Assembly (NCBI GenBank): GCA_933228675.1
Contig: OW121744.1
Location: forward strand, 58,733,775-58,797,774
Source: Stomorhina lunata
Taxonomy: Eukaryota; Arthropoda; Insecta; Diptera; Rhiniidae
DNA length: 64,000 bases
Direction: 5' to 3'
Of the stretch, positions 46,611-58,190 are shown in pieces. The position numbers and the translations under genes are program-made. The number at the start of each line of letters is the position of its first letter. Within the stretch, counting starts at the first letter, position 1. The notes below the pieces were generated by a model that was not told the DNA's origin, searched no databases, and saw only the letters and a list, made by a program, of their open reading frames with translations.

Positions 46611-47224
46611 GATATGTATTTTTACAGACATACTAGTGGGAAACAAACTCATCAGAGTTTACTCAAAATAAGCAACAAAACATTTAGGTAAAAATTGTGT
46701 GACATAATAAACAGACTTTAATGTAGAAAAACTACTACACACGGAGATGGCGAAGTAAAATTATGATAAAAAAAATTGTCTGAAGGTAAAAAAGAGGAAT
46801 CTCTGATTCCTTTTATGGTCCTTAAACAAAAAACTTTTGGTTTGGGAGATTAGTGCTTTAATTATAAAACGACATTTCTCTTATTTATGCACGGATTGTA
46901 CAAATGCTTCATATATCTTTTTAATGTGTTAGCTTATTTCCCTTTCCATTAACCCATGAAGGAACAGCAGTGCAAACTCGATTTTCGTGACTTATTAAAA
47001 ACCAGACCTGAAGCAAAAATCGAATTTCACGATAACAGATCCAAAATTTTTGTGGAAAATTTTTTAAATTTTAAACGTTTTTAAAGAAATTCGAGATTTT
47101 GGGTTGCGTTTTTTGGTAAGTCATTTTTAAAATAAAAGCTTAATTGAGTAGTTCCTATAGTGCTGATGTCGGCTTATAATTTTCCAAAGCCCTTTGTAGG
47201 CATACGTTTATCAATGTTATACTT
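46611..47224. other. Gene-free DNA downstream of WDR89 copy 2
   Basis: No gene or shared repeat recognised. Confidence 0.35.
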
Positions 47225-47790
47225 AAATTTTTTCTTTATGGCCAATATCGTACAAATCCTCCGATTCCATGTCTGATAATTCCACTAGTTCCTCATTACT
47301 TTTTACAGGAAATTCTTCTTGAATCTAGTTGTTTATGTCAGCATTCGTGAAAAGATGTTCAATAACAATTTGAGTTACAAGTGTACCAATAGTTAAAAGA
47401 TCTTCGTTTTTTTCTGAATTATATTTTGTAAAATATTTAACGATAGAGGATAACACTCTTTATTTCATTCACTGCCGAATTCGAGCAAGGTATTCCAGGA
47501 TTTTCGGATATTGGACTTTTATATTTTATCCAAAACGAAGCTACCAACTGAACTGCATTTTTTTGATTGAAGCTTTTTAGTTTGAGCTCCAAATGTGTTC
47601 CCTTCTTTCCAAGTAAGAAATTTAATTTGACCAAATTGATAACGTTTGAATCGAATAGTTGAGAGCAGTACAATTTTGTATTAGATTAATTGCTATAATT
47701 AAACCATCGTCACTTTTTAGTTCTTGGTGAAACGTTAAATTATCTAAAAACAAAACTGACCTTTTAAAGCCAAAAAATTTTAGACCTACA
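47225..47790 (-). pseudogene. Unidentified coding relic, perhaps transposase
   Basis: Minus-strand frames in succession look coding but shift: VLFLDNLTFHQELKSDD and LIIAINLIQNCTAL; then KLNFLLGKKGTHLELKLKSF and NQKNAVQLVASFWIKYK; then LLTIGTLVTQIVIEHLFTNA and EEFPVKSNEELVELSDMESE. The middle piece is reminiscent of the KMxVKLAxQVFS region of THAP/P-element transposases, but that is a guess. Frameshifts and at least one stop indicate a dead sequence. Confidence 0.45.
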
Positions 47791-48481
47791 AATTTGTACA
47801 TAAGAAAAACTTACTTACTTACTAAATTTGTAATGGAACCAGTTTTTGAATGTAAATGATGCCCTCTAGGCGTTATTACTAGACTTGTATAATAAAAGAT
47901 TATTGGAAAAACATTTAAAATTTTCCAACAACCAACAATTTTAGTTGACCATGTGAACCGCCGTGGTATAGAATGTGCAAGGGTGTGATTTAATAATATG
48001 AACCGAATTTGTCGGCATTGTACTCCTAGTGAAGACCCAACCCATGTTCATTAATTTTACACTCAGAAAATCATTCAATTCTTGCTCAAATGGATCAACA
48101 AAAATGTGTTACGAATACAATTTCTCGCCCGCAACTTTCAACCATTTATCAGTGGCATTGAAACCTGAATTGGCTTTGAAAAATTTTAAATATAAATGAC
48201 TGGCTTTTGTCCGTATTTATATAATTATTCATTTGTGGTTTTATTCATATAAAAATCTTTAAGAGTTGACTATTTAAATCTATATAATATTGGTCTATGC
48301 CCTATCGATCAGTTTTCGAGATATGAAAAATTTTGTTAAAAAAAAAACGTAGAAAAAATGTAATTTTTGGAAAAGTTAATGGAGGTGTTATACCTCATTT
48401 GAAATAAAAGCAGTTTTAAATGATATGCATTTTATAATTATAATCTATTTATTTATACAATCCAAACCAAAAGTTTCTTTT

Positions 48482-50113
48482 CAGAATTTTGTATACTGCT
48501 AATCTTGGAGTCAATCCAACTAAAACGGAACTTGTACTCTTCTCACGTAAATACAAAATTCCCACCTTTACTCTTCCAAAATTAAACAAGGTTGAACTTT
48601 CGCTCACTGACCATGCCAAATACCTGGGGGTCATCTTGGACTCAAAACTGTCCTGGAGCCTGAACACCCAACTTAGGGTGTCTAAAGCAACTATTGCACT
48701 ATATTCATGTAGAGGGGTCATTGGCAAAACCTGGGGTCTGAATCCCATTAACACTGCCTGGCTCTTCAACATGGTGGTTAAGCCTATATTAATGTATGGT
48801 GCGCTGGTCTGGTGGCCTGCACTCACCAAGGCAAACCAGTTGCACTATTTTAACAAAATCTTGAGATCTGCCGCTCTAATGATTACCGGTGCTTTAAGAA
48901 CTACTCCATCTAAGGCACTCTTCACCATGCTAAACTGGCTCCCAGCTGAACTAATGGCAATGCAAATTGCTCTTAACTCGGCTGTCCGTCTCAGCACAAT
49001 TGGAACCTGGTCCCACTCACAAATCGTACATTTAGACTACATATAGACTACTGCATATCCACTCCTATCTTCGACAAATCCTTCACTGTGACTATCTCTG
49101 GAGAACCCCCATCCTTAGATGATGGCTGTCTAGAGGTTTACACTGATGGATCGAAGTCAAAGATAGTCGTAGGGGGGGGGGGGGGGTTTCTTCATCCCAT
49201 TGCTTGGGAAGGAAATCTGCTTTAGGCTCCCAGATCAATGCAGTGTCCTACAATCCGAGATATCGACTATCCACAAAGCAGTCAAATGGTTGAGATACCA
49301 CAGAGTATACGACAGGGATATTCGCTTTTGTATCGACAGTCAGGCTGCAATAAAATCCCTATCTAATGTCCATACGACATCTGTTCTTACCAGCGAATGC
49401 CGGGCATCTCTTAACGAGATGGCGAGACATTGCAAAATCGGACTCTTATGGGTACCCGGGCACAACAACATACCTGGTAACTCCACCGCGGACAAACTTG
49501 CTAAGTCCGGTGCTCTCCTGAGTCAGGATAGCATCGACCAATTTACGGGCTTACCGCTATCCGTCTGCAAATTAATAATTAGGCAATCGCTTTATGCGTC
49601 AGCGCAAAACGAGTGGTCTTCGATAACGAACTGCTCCATATCCAGGCAAACATGGCCCACCTACAACACTAAACGTTCAAATATCTTGGTAACTCTACCC
49701 CGTCATAGACTTCGCAATCTTATCTCGACCCTGACAGGGCACTGCGTTTTTGGGCTTCATGCCAGAAGACTTAATCTTCAATTTTATGACTACTGTCGCA
49801 GCTGTCACAACATAGAAGAGGAGGAGACAGTGACTCATCTTCTCTGTCACTGCCCCGCCCTCTCGACCCCTAGGGCTCTCATTTTGGGGGCACCTTTTCT
49901 GCATGATTTATCGGATCTAGCGAGTATTGACATTCGTAAAATAGACTCATTTATCAGGGCTTCAGGATGGCTTGATCAGCCTCTCACTGATAGCCTGGAG
50001 TAATTGCCTTTGTTCTTTTCTTCCAGTCTATCCCTTGCAGGTAACACAAAGGGATCGCTTTTTGGACCCAAGTGACGCTGACCTACATCGGCTGCCTGCC
50101 TAACCTAACCTAA
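48482..50113 (+). pseudogene. Non-LTR retrotransposon fragment (RT C-terminus plus RNase H)
   Basis: 5'-truncated element. The first frame (from about 48485) reads LGVNPTKTELVLFSRK, HAKYLGVILDSKLSWSLN, VVKPILMYGALVWWPAL, LRTTPSKALFTMLNWLP. The second frame (49200-50003) is RNase H: LQSEISTIHKAVKWL, FCIDSQAAIKSL, LLWVPGHNNIPGNSTADKLA, then a C-terminal YCRSCHNIEEEETVTHLLCHCP zinc-knuckle-like motif. The DGSK motif (TDGSKSK) lies in the gap between the frames, next to a run of 14 G at about 49171-49184. RNase H places it in the I/R1/LOA group rather than classical jockey. The 3' end has TAACC repeats near 50097-50111. Much less decayed than other relics here. Confidence 0.88.
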
Positions 50114-50485
50114 TCTTAAAATTGAAACGAAAAAAACGAAAAAAAGTTACTTTCCAAATATAATTCAAAACAAATTTTTAATTTGATTTTCTGAGTGTAA
50201 AGTGGTGCGACACTAAAAACTTATCGATTACCATTTCACTCAAACAGTGTGGCAACTTTATTTTTTGACAACTTAAGCTGTCGAGTACTCAGTACCCAAA
50301 TACTCAATATTTTTATAACTCAGTTATTAACAAATTTCATTAAGTTGTGTGAATTATTCGTGTGCGCCAAATTTTTTTTGTTTTGCATTAACAATTTAAA
50401 AACAATGAAAATTACTTTGTAAAATAATATTGGGAAAGTATTTAATATATTCATAATAAAGTTATAAATAAAATAAGTAGTTAAA

Positions 50486-52713
50486 ATGTCATTTTTCGGC
50501 GCCAACAATTCTTTGGGTGCGACCAGCACACCGGCAAAACGTGAGTGATTTGTTTTCCAAACAATTAGTTTTTTTCTTCACTTTATGAAATCCCTAAAAC
50601 AAGATCAACAACATTCATCATAATATTTTAGCAACTGGATTATTTTCATCATTTGGTACAGGAGCTGCCGGCACAACACAAGCATTTGGAGCACCAGCTA
50701 CTTCCACAGCACAAGGGACAGGTTTTGGAACAACGCCAGCGTTTGGTGCTGGTGGTTTTGGCAATCCGACAGCGGTGGCAACTTCCGCGCCCACTCTAGG
50801 TGGCTTTGGTGGTTTTGGCTCAACAAACACAAGTACAACGACTGCTCCCAGTTTAGGTGGTTTCGGTAATTTTGGTCAGGCGCAGACACAAACCTCACAA
50901 GCACCCGGTTTATTTGGGACCACAACAGGAACTTCAGCTGGTTTTGGAGGATTTGGTAGTGCGCCTGCCACATCGGCAGCGCCTAGTTTTGGTGGGTTTG
51001 GAACAACAGCAACTAGTAGTGCAGGGGTTGGAGGTTTTGGTGGGTTTGGTGCAACATCAACTACATCAACTGCCCCAGCGTTTGGGGGCTTTGGAACACA
51101 AGCAGCTACGGGTGGTTTTGGAGGCTTTGGTGCAAGTAAGTAAAATCTTATCTAATTGATATATATTATAAAATTTTATTAAAAAATCATGATAAAAATG
51201 TTTAACAGAAAAACTACCTTACATAAAGAAAAACAACATCATTATTTTACTAACGTTTTTGATTTTAAGGCTTCGCAAAACCAGCCACAAATACCACTGT
51301 AACTCCTGGATTTGGAGGTTTTGGTGGTAACACTGGTTTTATGATGGGACAACCCCAACAACAAGCACCACCAATATCGGCAGATGATGCTTTTGCCCAA
51401 TCTATTTTCAATGTTTCCATTTATGGTGATGAACGTGATACCATAATTGCCAAGTGGAATTATTTTCAAGCCATGTGGGGTACTGGTAAATCATTTTATT
51501 CCCAGAATGCAGCACCAGTAGAAATAACACCACAGAATTATTTGTGTCGCTTTAAAGCTATGGGTTATAGTCGACTTCCCGGCAAGGATAACAAAATGGG
51601 TTTGGTGGCATTAAATTTTAACAAATCACTAGCCGAAGTTAAAAATCAACAACAACAAATTATCAATACACTAAATGCTGCCTTCGGCAATAAACCAAAT
51701 TTAATGGTGAATATTGACTCAAGTAAACAGAGTGAAGAGAAGAAAAGCCAACTTGTAATATTTTTAGAAGAAAAGTCACAATTGTCACCTAATGATACAA
51801 AACGTATATTGGCCACAGACTTGGCGAACTATTTGAATCAGCCCAATGTTAAAGGACAACTTAACAATCTCGGAATTGTGGAAATTTTAGCTCTTGTGTT
51901 ACCTGACGAGGATCAACTTAAGGAATACTTAAAGAATCCACCTAAAGGCATTGACCCACGTATGTGGTGTCAAGCAAAACTAGATAATCCAGATGGAACA
52001 AAGTTTATACCAGTCCCAATGATTGGTTTTAATGAACTGAAGTATCGTATTAAATGTCAGGAAAATGAAACCGAAATGCATGCGCTTTATTTGCGGAAAG
52101 TTGAAAGTGATTTGTCAGAATTAAGACAACGACATACCGCTGCTACAGCCAAAATAATGGAATACAAACGTAATTTGGCCGAATTAAGTCATAAAATCTT
52201 AAAGGTATATATATTTTTGAAAATATATAAGCTTTTAATTTAATACTAATAAATTTCCGCAGATTATTGTTAAACAAGAATGTACTCGTAAAGTGGGTTT
52301 AGCTTTAACTCCAGAAGAAGAAGCCTTACGCACGAAATTGGAAAATATGCAAGCTTTAGTTTCAGCTCCTACACAATTTAAGGTAAATATGTATATAGTG
52401 ATTTTTCTCTACAATTATTTTTGTGTGAATGACGAGTTTTTTATGCAAATATTTGTATGTTAATGTTATTATTTCATTTTTTAATACATAGGGCCGTCTA
52501 AGCGAACTATTATCCCAAATGCGTATGCAACGTAATCAGTATGCTTTAACAGCCGGTAGCGAATATACACTTGACAAAGATTGTGAAGAAGAAATGAAAA
52601 CATTTTTGAGTATGCAACAAAAAGCTATGGAAGTTCTCACCGATACTGTGACTAAAGACTTAAAGGCATTACAAATAATTATCGATGGTATGCCAGAATT
52701 GGTAAGAGGTTAA
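50486..52713 (+). CDS. Nup54: Nucleoporin Nup54
   Basis: Central-channel nucleoporin of the Nup62-Nup58-Nup54 complex. Exons 50486-50540, 50632-51135, 51270-52204, 52263-52382, 52492-52713 join in frame to 611 aa, essentially the size of Drosophila Nup54. Residues 1-215 are a Gly/Thr/Ala-rich FG-repeat domain with many GGFG, GFG and FGT units (permeability barrier); from about residue 240 comes the conserved alpha/beta region (DDAFAQSIFNVSIYGDERD, WNYFQAMWGTGKSFY, CRFKAMGYSRLPG), then a coiled-coil C-terminus (ESDLSELRQRH, ILKIIVKQECTRKVGLALTPEEE) that packs with Nup62/Nup58. The last codons read PELVRG before TAA and contain a GGTAAGA-like donor sequence, but an open frame of only two more codons makes readthrough the simpler model. 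An AATAAA is at 52859. Confidence 0.95.
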
Positions 52714-54024
52714 ATATAAAATTTGTTATTTAATTTTTATACATGTGAAGTGTTTTATTTTCATCAAACCGTAAAAAATATACAAAAATTTAATTGGAAG
52801 ACATTTGTATTCCATTAAAATTATACAAACATTTAACTAGCAATTTCTTTTTGCCCTCAATAAATATATTATAAATTATACTCGTATCAACAATGATTTT
52901 AATGAAGTAAAATTTAGAATATGTTTCAGAAGAATGTGAAGAATTTAATTAAAAATTTTAAAACATTGATAAGGTGTAATTGATTTTGTATTTAAAATTG
53001 AAGAAAGCTCAATTCTAAGATTCTTTTGTATTCTATAATCATCCTAAATATTTCGAATTCATAGTAATTCACATTATTATACAAATTTCCGTTTGCAAAT
53101 ATTTGAAGGAATATAACATAAAGCAATAGTTTTAAATCTCCAAATAACTTTGAACTTGTCTTTGTGGAAATAACAATAATGGGAAAGAAACAAGTTTATA
53201 TCCTCAACATGCAATCTCACATTATTAATGTCAATAAACTTTAGCTACGAACAATCTGAAAAGCTTAAACTAGCTCACTTTTCATTTAGTTAAATGACAA
53301 TTTTCTATTTATTACAAACTTTTTACACACAATTAGTTTTGCAACAGTATGGACGGCATAAAAATTGAACTCATTACACACATACGATTAAATAAATATC
53401 GTATTAGAGGAAAAGAGATAAAATTGCTTGAAAACAGGTTGCCAAATTCACCTACGTCTTACAAATATGTAACATCATGGTCCGAAGCTAAAAAGTTATG
53501 AATTTTATTCGTTCATGTATAACTATTGCAGAAATAGCAAAATTGCAGCAGCTTAAATGCTGCTGTTACATTAACATGATTATTATTGATGACTTGTTAC
53601 AATACGCAACATACATTTGAATGGAGTTTTTAGTTTTCCTAACATTAGTTGTGTATACTAAGTGTAGAAATTGCTTTTTTCTTTAGCTTTAGAGAAAAGG
53701 AAAATGTTTTGAGAAAAACAAGTTGTTTTTAGTGTGTGGAACTAGTTTTCATTAAAGTCAAAACTTTTTTATTGCAACAATTTCTTTTTTTCTTTGTATT
53801 TGAAAATTTACTGGTTGCTTACAGAGACTTCCGAGCTTCCGTTTAAACATTATGGCACAGCAGCACATTTCAGGTATAAATGTGGCTGGCGATTACATCA
53901 AGATCTACTTTAGTTTTTGCAAGCCACATAAGTGCATTACAACTGAATTAAATAAGCGCTTTAAATATTAAAAAAGAAAGTTTATTGTCAAACAATTTTA
54001 AATAAGAAAAATAAAAAAATTAAA
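52714..54024. other. Nup54 to secreted-gene intergenic region
   Basis: AT-rich; holds the Nup54 3' UTR and the promoter of the secreted gene. A short ATGGCACAGCAGCACATTTC frame at 53852 was considered as an exon and not adopted. Confidence 0.4.
52859..52864 (+). terminator. Poly(A) signal of Nup54
   Basis: AATAAA about 146 bp after the Nup54 stop codon, in an AT-rich 3' flank. Confidence 0.5.
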
Positions 54025-54864
54025 ATGTTTAAAAAAGTGATAACAGTGAGTTCATTCAACATTTGAAAAAACTTCTCTAAAGTTATTAATAATTAAAAAT
54101 ATTTTTAAATTTAGATCTTAATTTTTCTATTTGTGGGTCTTATAAATGGACTACCACCTGGTGTTAAAACAACAGAGCTAAAAAAATTAAACAGTGATAC
54201 TCCTGCAATACAACCAGAAGTTATAACAATTGAACGTTTAGAAGCCCTTTTAAGAAGGGCTAGCGAAATATTTAAACCCTCTAAGCTTCAACGTTCTGAT
54301 GCCACACCTACTGCAGATATTCAACAAGTAGCAGTGCCTATTCAATTTATGCAACCTCCTCCTAACCAACCTTATAACTTCTATTTGCCACTTTTCGACT
54401 ATGACGATAGTGATTCAAAGCTTGATGAAAAAAGTCGTAAAATGGAACATTTCACTCCACCACCCCTACCAAAAGAGGGCCAACAAAGCAAGCAAGAACA
54501 TTTTTTTGAAGTGAAACCTAAAAAAACTTTACCAAAAAAGTTTAATTCTTCAGCCAAACACATTAATATCAAGTGGTTGAATGCCTATGAGAAACAGTTG
54601 TCCTCTCCCAGCAACAAACAATCAGTCAATGTACCCAAAGATGTTTATCTCTTAAATGATGAACGCAATCGCATAAATTTTGATGACACTTTCTTTGCTG
54701 TTGACATGAAGGTGCCGGATCGTAATAATAAATTGGATAAATCTGTCGTTGATGGAGAAACTCCAAATGATGACTATAACAGTCAAGGGGAGGAGGATTT
54801 AATAGCAGCAGCCGCCTTACAAATACCATTAATAACACAGTTTACTAATTTAAGAAGATATTAA
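54025..54864 (+). CDS. Probable secreted protein of unknown function, two exons
   Basis: I do not recognise this family. Exon 1 54025-54045 (MFKKVIT) and exon 2 54115-54864 join in phase 0 across a 69 bp GTGAGT...TTTAG intron to give 256 aa. The join yields an ideal signal peptide: two lysines, a hydrophobic core ITILIFLFVGLI, then NG before LPPGVKTTELKK, so cleavage near residue 19 is likely. The mature chain has a helical IERLEALLRRASEIFKPSK segment, a Pro-rich stretch (MQPPPNQPYNFYLPLF), a patch SSAKHINIKWLNAYEKQLSS, and an acidic end with an alanine run before LQIPLITQFTNLRRY. No cysteine pattern suggests disulfides. It could be a lineage-specific fly secreted protein. It is tail-to-tail with DERA, 182 bp apart. 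Confidence 0.75.
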
Positions 54865-54952
54865 TTTATTAAAAAATTGCTTTCTATATAAACTAATATT
54901 TAAATAAGTCAAATTTTATGTATATAAAAAAAAATGTACAATTTAAATCCCA

Positions 54953-54958
54953 AATAAA
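54953..54958 (+). terminator. Poly(A) signal of the secreted-protein gene
   Basis: AATAAA 89 bp past the stop at 54864, only 57 bp from the opposing DERA signal at 55015-55020. Confidence 0.6.
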
Positions 54959-55014
54959 AACAAATATATTTACCTATATTTACACTTGTAGCTAATAGGA
55001 AATTAAATCGTTTT

Positions 55015-55020
55015 TTTATT
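55015..55020 (-). terminator. Poly(A) signal of DERA
   Basis: Minus-strand AATAAA (TTTATT on plus) 27 bp after the DERA stop at 55047. Confidence 0.6.
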
Positions 55021-55046
55021 GTATTTAAATGCTTACAAATTTCATT

Positions 55047-57317
55047 TTAATAGGCAGCAGCAGCATTGGTTTGCACTTCCTGACCAGCTAAACCTTTACG
55101 CACTACCTTTTCAATGTCATCTAACAGCCCCGAAGCTCCAAAACGAAAGAGTGCAGGTTGCAACCATTTCATGCCTAAAGTTTCTTTAATCAAAGTCATC
55201 CAAGATATGGCTTCGCGCACAGTGCGCACTCCTCCGGCTGGTTTTAAGCCGACAATTTGTTTTGTTTTTCGTTGGAATTCCTGAATAGCCCAGATCATTA
55301 CTAATCCTACGGGTAAAGTGGCATTTACAGATTCTTTGCCTGTTGAGGTTTTAATAAAGTCCGCACCAGCCATCATACAAACCATGGAGGCTTTGTAAAC
55401 CTAAAATAAAAAATGTTTTCTTACAAAAAACTTTTCTATCCAAAATATTTTTATAAAGAGACAATTTAATTTTTTTTTATTTTATACATCTTTATTCTTT
55501 ATTCTGTTTTGGATCTTGGGTGTAATGTGTGGTTTTGATTTTTCTAGAATGAGGGATACCCTCCTCCTGACGATGGTGACAACCATAGAAAAGTCGAGGA
55601 ACTCGACATCGTCACCATTATTTATTTTTATACCGAACAATTTTCTTTGAAAAATTTTTTATTGCGAAAAATTGTTTATGAAAAAATTTCCTATGAAAAA
55701 ATTTTTCAATCCAAAAATTTTCGATGACAAATTTCTTCAAAATCAAAGATTTTTCTTTCAATAAAGTTGGATTTTACTCTGAAGCAGGGATGGAAAATAG
55801 TTTTCTGGATTTTGTATCATTCATAAAAACAAAATGTACTTTTTAGAACAAGACGGTACAATTTTTTATGTACAATATATATTTTATTATTGTATTTAAT
55901 GCCGTATTAAAATATCCGTCATCTACAATGGATCTTAACTTATCTGATGCTTATTTATATACTTCTATCTTCCAATTGAGATATAAAATGGTGAAATGTA
56001 GTAAATGAAAATGGGGTTATACCCACTTTTGTAATACACAAATTAAACAGTTATAAATTAAAACAAAAAACTAAAAGACATGCTTGACGATTCTGTGATA
56101 CCTTTAACACTATGGTCCAAAAGACGATTTTCAACAAATTTCGAAGATTTTGCAATCCTTAAAAAATATTTGTATTAAATTTTGGCATCAAGCTACCGTC
56201 AAATAAGTTTGATGAAGTCACTTACAGAACTCTTTAAGCAAAATCTTAAAAAATTCCTACAAATTGTGGCTGTCATGAGCCCACGTCTCAATTCCGGGAA
56301 ATCGACATAGTCAAAATAAATCGGTCAATTTAACTCTTATTTCAATAGAAATGTGTTTTCCACCTGAATTTAAAATTAACACAAAAAATAATGCTGTGAA
56401 TTTGTCTATTTCACAGCGAAAAGTTAAGATTTGAAAATTGAATCAAGTAGGAAGTGGCACCAATCAGGTTTAAAATGTATAAAAAAGTACAATTATATCA
56501 TGATTGTCATCCCTAAAATTTTGGATAGTTTCTTATGCTTAATAAAATATTTAAATAAAAGCTGATACGGCCTTACAGGGGAAAGTTAAAAAAGCCGGTA
56601 ATGTACAGGTGTTTCACACTTTACCTCTACTTTCATCTACTTACATTTTCCATGGATCCCAATTCACCAATAGCTAATATAGTCTTCATACGAGCCTTTT
56701 CACCGCATGCCTTCCTCATCTCACACACTTCTTCGTACAAGGAGAGCCACTGTTCCGTCAAAGCCAATTGACGATTAATAACAATATCAATTTCCCTAGC
56801 GCCCGATTCTACGGCAAATGTTATTTCATCTAAACGAGTTTTGAGACTGTATTGACCCGTGGGAAAACCAGTGGCCACAGCAGCTATAGGAATGTCATTG
56901 TAACATTTCAATTGTTCAAAAGTTTTACGAGCATCTGCAACACGTGCAGGATAGACACAAACAGCTCCAGTATGGATTTGTGGCAGTAGTGTTGGCTCAA
57001 TGGTAGTCTTTAAAAGATGCAATGGAAATGGATAAGCTGCTCTATGGCATAGACGTGCAACATTAGCCTCGGTATCATCTCCCGCCAGTGTCGTCAAGTC
57101 GGTAAGTGTCAGAGCCTTTAAGGCCCAAACTACTTCCTTAGAACCCGTAACCTGACCACGACTTGCAATCTCGTTCGAAATCTCTTCCAATTGTCTTAAT
57201 GAAATGGTGATATTTAATAAACTACTGTCTGCAAAACAGGTATGCTTTATTATTAAGTTATTATTTGTTTTTTTTTTAGTTTTACCTACCAAATGGTATG
57301 ATTTTATTAACTTCCAT
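55047..57317 (-). CDS. DERA: Deoxyribose-phosphate aldolase
   Basis: Class I aldolase: 2-deoxyribose 5-phosphate to glyceraldehyde 3-phosphate plus acetaldehyde (deoxynucleoside catabolism). Exons 57317-57290 (MEVNKIIPF), 57228-56645 and 55400-55047 join in frame to 321 aa; human DERA is 318 aa. Catalytic features are present: Schiff-base Lys in DFIKTSTGKE (residue 221; human 218), the proton-relay Lys in VGLKPAGGVRT (residue 257; human 254), and the Asp in REIDIVINR. The first intron (57289-57229) is stop-free in frame, so a reading frame beginning inside the intron is misleading; the MEVNKIIPF-DSSLLNITIS join is chosen because it reproduces the normal family N-terminus. Intron 2 is 1.24 kb and holds AT-rich sequence only. 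The C-terminus (QTNAAAAY) ends in an alanine run. Confidence 0.94.
55401..56644 (-). other. DERA intron 2
   Basis: No repeat shared with other parts of the window was recognised; around 55630-55730 there is a degenerate GAAAAATTTT-type internal repetition. Confidence 0.5.
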
Positions 57318-57639
57318 TTTGGTTGAATATTTTTGTAAATTTTACTTTTATAATTTATAATCTTTAAAGTTTAAAATTTATTTAGATTCATGCATATTTT
57401 TGTTGGTTAATTAATGTATAAAACTTTTATTTGCCTTTATCAGTTTGTTCTTGATAAAAATTAAAGACCCTGTAGGAAATTAAGATTTAGTGAAAATTTA
57501 TTAATTCATAGCAATTTTAAAACCGATCCAATATTGTCATGATAAAAATAATTTTGAATAACGTTCCGACTTGATCGTTTTATTTTATTAGATAATTTCG
57601 TAGTATAAAGCTGATCTCTGTCACCAAATACAGTACATA

Positions 57640-58190
57640 AGGTTAGGTTAGGTTAGGCAGGCATCCGCGTCACTTGGGTTTAAGAACCGGTCCCTTTGTG
57701 GTACCTGCAACGGATATACTGGAAAAGAAAAAAACAAAGTAATTTATTCTAGACCATCAGTAAGAGGCTCTTTCAAGCCTTGATAAATGAGTATATTTTA
57801 CGAATGTCAATACTCGCCAGATCAAATAGAACGTTTAATGTCGTAAGTGGGCCATGTTTGTCTAGATAATGAACAAGTGGTTTCATAATGAACAAGTGGT
57901 GTTCTGCGCTGACCCATAAAGGGATTGCCTAATTACTGATTTGCAGGCTGATAGCGGTTAGTCCGTTAATTGGTCTATGTTATCTTGACTCAAGAGAGCA
58001 CCGGATTTAGCAAGTTTGTCCGCAGTGAAGTTACCAGGTATGTTGTTGTGCCCGGGTACCAAGAAAAAGTTTGATATTATATTTTATGGTAGCCTGGCTG
58101 TCGATACAGAAACGAATATCCCTGTCGTATATTTTTATGGTATTTTAACTATTTGACTGCATCACATATGACCGATATCTCCAATTGAAG
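57640..58190 (-). pseudogene. Second copy of the RT/RNase H non-LTR element (3' end)
   Basis: Begins GGTTAGGTTAGGTTAGGCAG then GCATCCGCGTCACTTGG, the reverse complement of the 50040-50113 end. Matching blocks continue back to the SQAAIKS / WVPGHNN region (GTTGTTGTGCCCGGGTACCA at about 58043). Diverged, with deletions and stops. Confidence 0.8.

Noticed and set aside
48449..48829. 126-codon minus-strand frame
   Set aside because: Antisense to the reverse-transcriptase fragment.
53852..53875. ATGGCACAGCAGCACATTTC plus GGTATA donor as first exon of the secreted gene
   Set aside because: Joining it to 54115 gives no signal peptide start, whereas the 54025 mini-exon gives an ideal one.
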